From Gammaproteobacteria bacterium (GTDB lineage Bacteria; Pseudomonadota; Gammaproteobacteria; JALTLT01): DNA of 6,579 nt. A program made the position numbers and the translations under genes. Positions within the stretch are counted from its first letter, which is position 1. Each line of letters begins with the position of its first letter. The stretch lies in the NCBI GenBank assembly GCA_027001815.1, contig JALTLT010000123.1:1-6579 (forward strand). The letters run 5' to 3'. Below the pieces are notes generated by a model. The model saw only the letters and a program-made list of their open reading frames with translations. It was not told the origin of the DNA and made no database searches. Shown here in pieces: positions 4,758 through 6,579 of this stretch.

Positions 4758-5815
4758 GGAGCACCGTAGAGATCGCTGGCCAGGTAGCGCTGGTGGGCGT
4801 GGCGGATCAGCACCGCCACCACCGAGGCCACCGGCAGGGCGAGCAGCACACCGAAGAAACCGAAAAGCTGGCCACCGGCCAGCACCGCGAAGATCACCGC
4901 CACCGGGTGGAGCCCCACCCGATCACCGACCAGCCACGGCGTCAGGACCATCCCCTCGAGCATCTGGCCCACACCGAACGCCACCACCACCCAGGGGAGG
5001 AGGGAGGCATCGTGGGTCTGCACCACCGCCGCCACGCCGGCGACACCGATGCCGACGATGAAACCGAGATAAGGGACGAAACTCACCATCCCCGCCAGCA
5101 GACCGATCAGCAGCCCCAGCTTGAGGCCCGCGATCATCAACCCCGTGGAGTAGATCAGCGCCAGCGCGCTCATCACCAGGAACTGCCCGCGGAGAAAGGC
5201 GCCGAGCACCTCGTCGGACTCCCGCGCCAGGCGCGCCACCTGCTCCTCCACCGTACGCGGAATCAGGGCATGGATGTTCTCCACCAGTACGTCCCAGTCC
5301 CTCAACAGATAGAAGGTGACCACGGGAATCAGCACGAAGTTGGCCAGCCAGCCCATGAGGGTGATCCCGGAGGTGGAGAGGGAGCCGACCAGGCGGGCCG
5401 CCACCCCCCCCGCCTGCTGCCAGTTCTCGGTGAGCTGCGCCACCAGCACATCGCCGCGCAGGGCCATGGGCTCCAGTCCCAGCCGCTTCTCCAGCCACGG
5501 CATCGCCTCGTCCCGCAACCAGCGGAGATAGTCGGGCAGACGCGAGACCAGATAGCCGAGCTGCTGCTCCAGCTTCGGCACCAGCAGTAGCAGGATCGCC
5601 ACCAGCACCAGGAAGATGACCACGAAGACCATCGTCACCGCCAGCCCCCTCGGCAACCGCCACTTCTCCAGCCGGTCCACCAGCGGATCTCCCAGGTAGG
5701 CGAGCATGGCGGAGATCAGGAAGGGCGTGAAGACCGGCGCCAGCCGCCACGTCAGCCAGCCCAGGCCGACGGTGACCACCAGCCAGAACCAGGTGCGGGG
5801 ATCACCCGGCTGCAT
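4754..5815 (-). CDS. perM: AI-2E family transporter / PerM-like permease
   Basis: Polytopic inner-membrane protein of 353 residues, the usual family length. Hydrophobic segments lie at about 10-40, 58-80, 150-172, 211-230, 233-277, 281-301 and 306-345, with a long soluble helical section at about 81-145, as in the family. Family hallmarks are SFVPYLGFIVG (245-255), LEGMVLTPWLVGDRVGLHP (296-314) and GFFGVLLALPVASV (329-342). Members export autoinducer-2 (TqsA) or act as Na+/H+ antiporters; the substrate here is unknown. ATG 5815 is preceded by GGGA and overlaps the upstream gene by 14 bp. GTG 5875 or ATG 5863 would give a longer overlap and a Gly/Pro-rich extension. It overlaps hda by four bases, as I recall for this permease in other gammaproteobacteria. 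Confidence 0.9.
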   Translation of the reverse strand: MQPGDPRTWFWLVVTVGLGWLTWRLAPVFTPFLISAMLAYLGDPLVDRLEKWRLPRGLAVTMVFVVIFLVLVAILLLLVPKLEQQLGYLVSRLPDYLRWLRDEAMPWLEKRLGLEPMALRGDVLVAQLTENWQQAGGVAARLVGSLSTSGITLMGWLANFVLIPVVTFYLLRDWDVLVENIHALIPRTVEEQVARLARESDEVLGAFLRGQFLVMSALALIYSTGLMIAGLKLGLLIGLLAGMVSFVPYLGFIVGIGVAGVAAVVQTHDASLLPWVVVAFGVGQMLEGMVLTPWLVGDRVGLHPVAVIFAVLAGGQLFGFFGVLLALPVASVVAVLIRHAHQRYLASDLYGAP

Positions 5816-6371
5816 CGCGTTCCCGACGGGTCCGGGCGGCCCGCCGGCTCCAGTTCCAGACATAGTCGACCCCACTCACCACGGTAGTGAACAGCACGCC
5901 GAGGAACATCGTCGAGAGAAGCCATTCCGGTACCTCTCCCGGCACCGCCTGGCCATAGAGCACCAGCATCACCAGCAGGATCTGGAAGAGGGTGTTGATC
6001 TTGCTGAGCCAGGAGGGCTCGGCATCCACCCGTTCGATACGGAAGTAGTAGATGGCGCCACCGGTGACGATCACCAGGTCACGCAGGATCACCGCCACCA
6101 TCAGCCAGGCGGGAATCAGCCCCAGCCAGGCGAGGGTCAGATAGACGGAGATCTGCAGGCTCTTGTCGGCGATGGGATCGAGCCATCCCCCGAGCCGGCT
6201 CTTCCAGTTGAAGGCCCGGGCGAGAAATCCATCCACCACGTCGGAGACTCCGGCGAGGATGAACAGGACCAGGGCGGCACCGAAACGGTCGGCGATCAGC
6301 AGCAGGACGATGGGCGGAACCAGCAGGATCCGCAGGCCGGTGATGAGGTTGGGGATGTCCCGCGGCTTCAC
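5802..6371 (-). CDS. CDP-alcohol phosphatidyltransferase; cardiolipin synthase-like rather than clear PgsA
   Basis: Integral membrane enzyme of 189 residues that joins a CDP-activated lipid to an alcohol. The catalytic motif is complete: D44-x2-D47-G48-x2-A51-R52-x8-G61-x3-D65-x3-D69 (DVVDGFLAR ... GGWLDPIADK). Hydrophobic segments lie at about 10-28, 31-50, 73-109, 124-142 and 150-170. The N-terminus (IPNLITGLRILLVPP) is typical. The second half (LIPAWLMVAVILRDLVIVTG, EPSWLSKINTLFQILLVMLV) recalls the eukaryotic/CDP-alcohol cardiolipin synthase (ISRD..., PTFISKVNTAVQ in human CRLS1, from memory) more than E. coli PgsA. The likely acceptor is therefore phosphatidylglycerol, or glycerol 3-phosphate if it is PgsA. 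It starts with GTG, overlapping the DUF2066 stop by four bases (GTGA), and lies in the hda operon. Confidence 0.87.
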   Translation of the reverse strand: MKPRDIPNLITGLRILLVPPIVLLLIADRFGAALVLFILAGVSDVVDGFLARAFNWKSRLGGWLDPIADKSLQISVYLTLAWLGLIPAWLMVAVILRDLVIVTGGAIYYFRIERVDAEPSWLSKINTLFQILLVMLVLYGQAVPGEVPEWLLSTMFLGVLFTTVVSGVDYVWNWSRRAARTRRERDAAG

Positions 6372-6579
6372 GGCTCGAACCGGTAGAGCAGCCCGGCCGC
6401 CGTGTCGCCTGCGTCCAGCGGCAGCAGCAGTCGATCGAGAGCGAGGGCTCGGCGCAGATCCTCCTCACCTCCCTTCAGGTGCAGCCGGAAGACCAGTCGC
6501 CCCACCGAGAGGGATTCGAGCTGCCCCCTCTCCACCACCTCCAGCTCCTCCAGGAGGTAACGCTCCACCCGCGCATACC
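6368..6579 (-). CDS. DUF2066 family protein, C-terminal end only
   Basis: Seventy residues open to the right window edge, so the N-terminus is missing. The stretch ARVERYLLEELEVVERGQLE, then LVFRLHLKGGEEDLRRALAL, then LLPLDAG and LLYRFEP fits the end of DUF2066 proteins, which I recall next to purM and hda in gammaproteobacteria. These are usually exported proteins of unknown function; no signal peptide can be judged here. The stop codon overlaps the GTG start of the phosphotransferase by four bases, making it the upstream member of this operon within the window. The family call rests on wording and context, so it is moderate. Confidence 0.6.
   Translation of the reverse strand, partial: YARVERYLLEELEVVERGQLESLSVGRLVFRLHLKGGEEDLRRALALDRLLLPLDAGDTAAGLLYRFEP

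Noticed and set aside
4628..5590. Plus-strand open frame of 320 codons, His/Gln-rich
   Set aside because: It is the antisense shadow of the permease. The His/Gln/Glu runs come from reading hydrophobic Leu/Val codons backwards.
5816..5875. N-terminal extension of the permease from GTG 5875 or ATG 5863
   Set aside because: It would lengthen the overlap with the phosphotransferase to about 60-74 bp, adds only Gly/Pro-rich sequence and lacks a Shine-Dalgarno site.
1..6579. CRISPR array, tRNA or rRNA genes, insertion-sequence ends
   Set aside because: No direct-repeat/spacer pattern, cloverleaf, rRNA sequence or transposase with terminal inverted repeats was seen; the only mobile element is the group II intron.

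Overview
The window is GC-rich chromosomal DNA from a proteobacterium, most likely a gammaproteobacterium. The order yfgD-type arsC / wrbA / DUF2069, converging on hda / perM (AI-2E family) / a CDP-alcohol phosphotransferase / DUF2066, resembles the hda neighbourhood I recall from pseudomonads and, in part, E. coli (yfgD next to hda, with perM nearby). The genus cannot be fixed from the sequence.

Positions 1-1229 (minus strand) are the 5' two thirds or so of a bacterial class C (group IIC) self-splicing intron. A structured RNA of about 400 nt is followed by an intron-encoded reverse transcriptase that runs off the left edge just after its YADD motif. The intron starts with GUGCG five bases after the T-run of a GC-rich terminator hairpin, which is the known landing-site preference of this class. 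That terminator belongs to a LysM lipoprotein gene (1303-1950, minus), so the intron sits in its 3' flank and does not break it.

Positions 1303-2405 (minus) hold two small lipoprotein genes. One encodes a DUF4398-like helical domain alone. The other, downstream, encodes a related helical domain followed by a LysM peptidoglycan-binding domain. Each has a plausible sigma-70 promoter. They look like a paralogous pair acting in the cell envelope.

Positions 2406-2751 are a divergent intergenic region of about 346 bp with the lipoprotein promoter and an 8-bp perfect inverted repeat upstream of arsC. From 2752 a plus-strand operon runs arsC/yfgD-like (thioredoxin-fold reductase), wrbA (flavodoxin-like quinone reductase) and a four-helix DUF2069 membrane protein, joined by GTGA and ATGA overlaps.

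From the right edge a minus-strand operon runs leftwards: the end of a DUF2066 gene, a CDP-alcohol phosphotransferase, an AI-2E family permease, and hda (brake on DnaA-dependent initiation). Its genes also overlap one another by a few bases. The two operons converge and overlap tail to tail by 20 bp, with no visible terminator between them. The phosphotransferase carries the full catalytic motif, but its second half resembles the eukaryotic-type cardiolipin synthase more than PgsA.

Nothing here supports a wholly new defence or mobile system. The points most worth a second look are the intron and its terminator target, the subtype of the phosphotransferase, the paired lipoproteins, and the overlapping convergent ends at hda.
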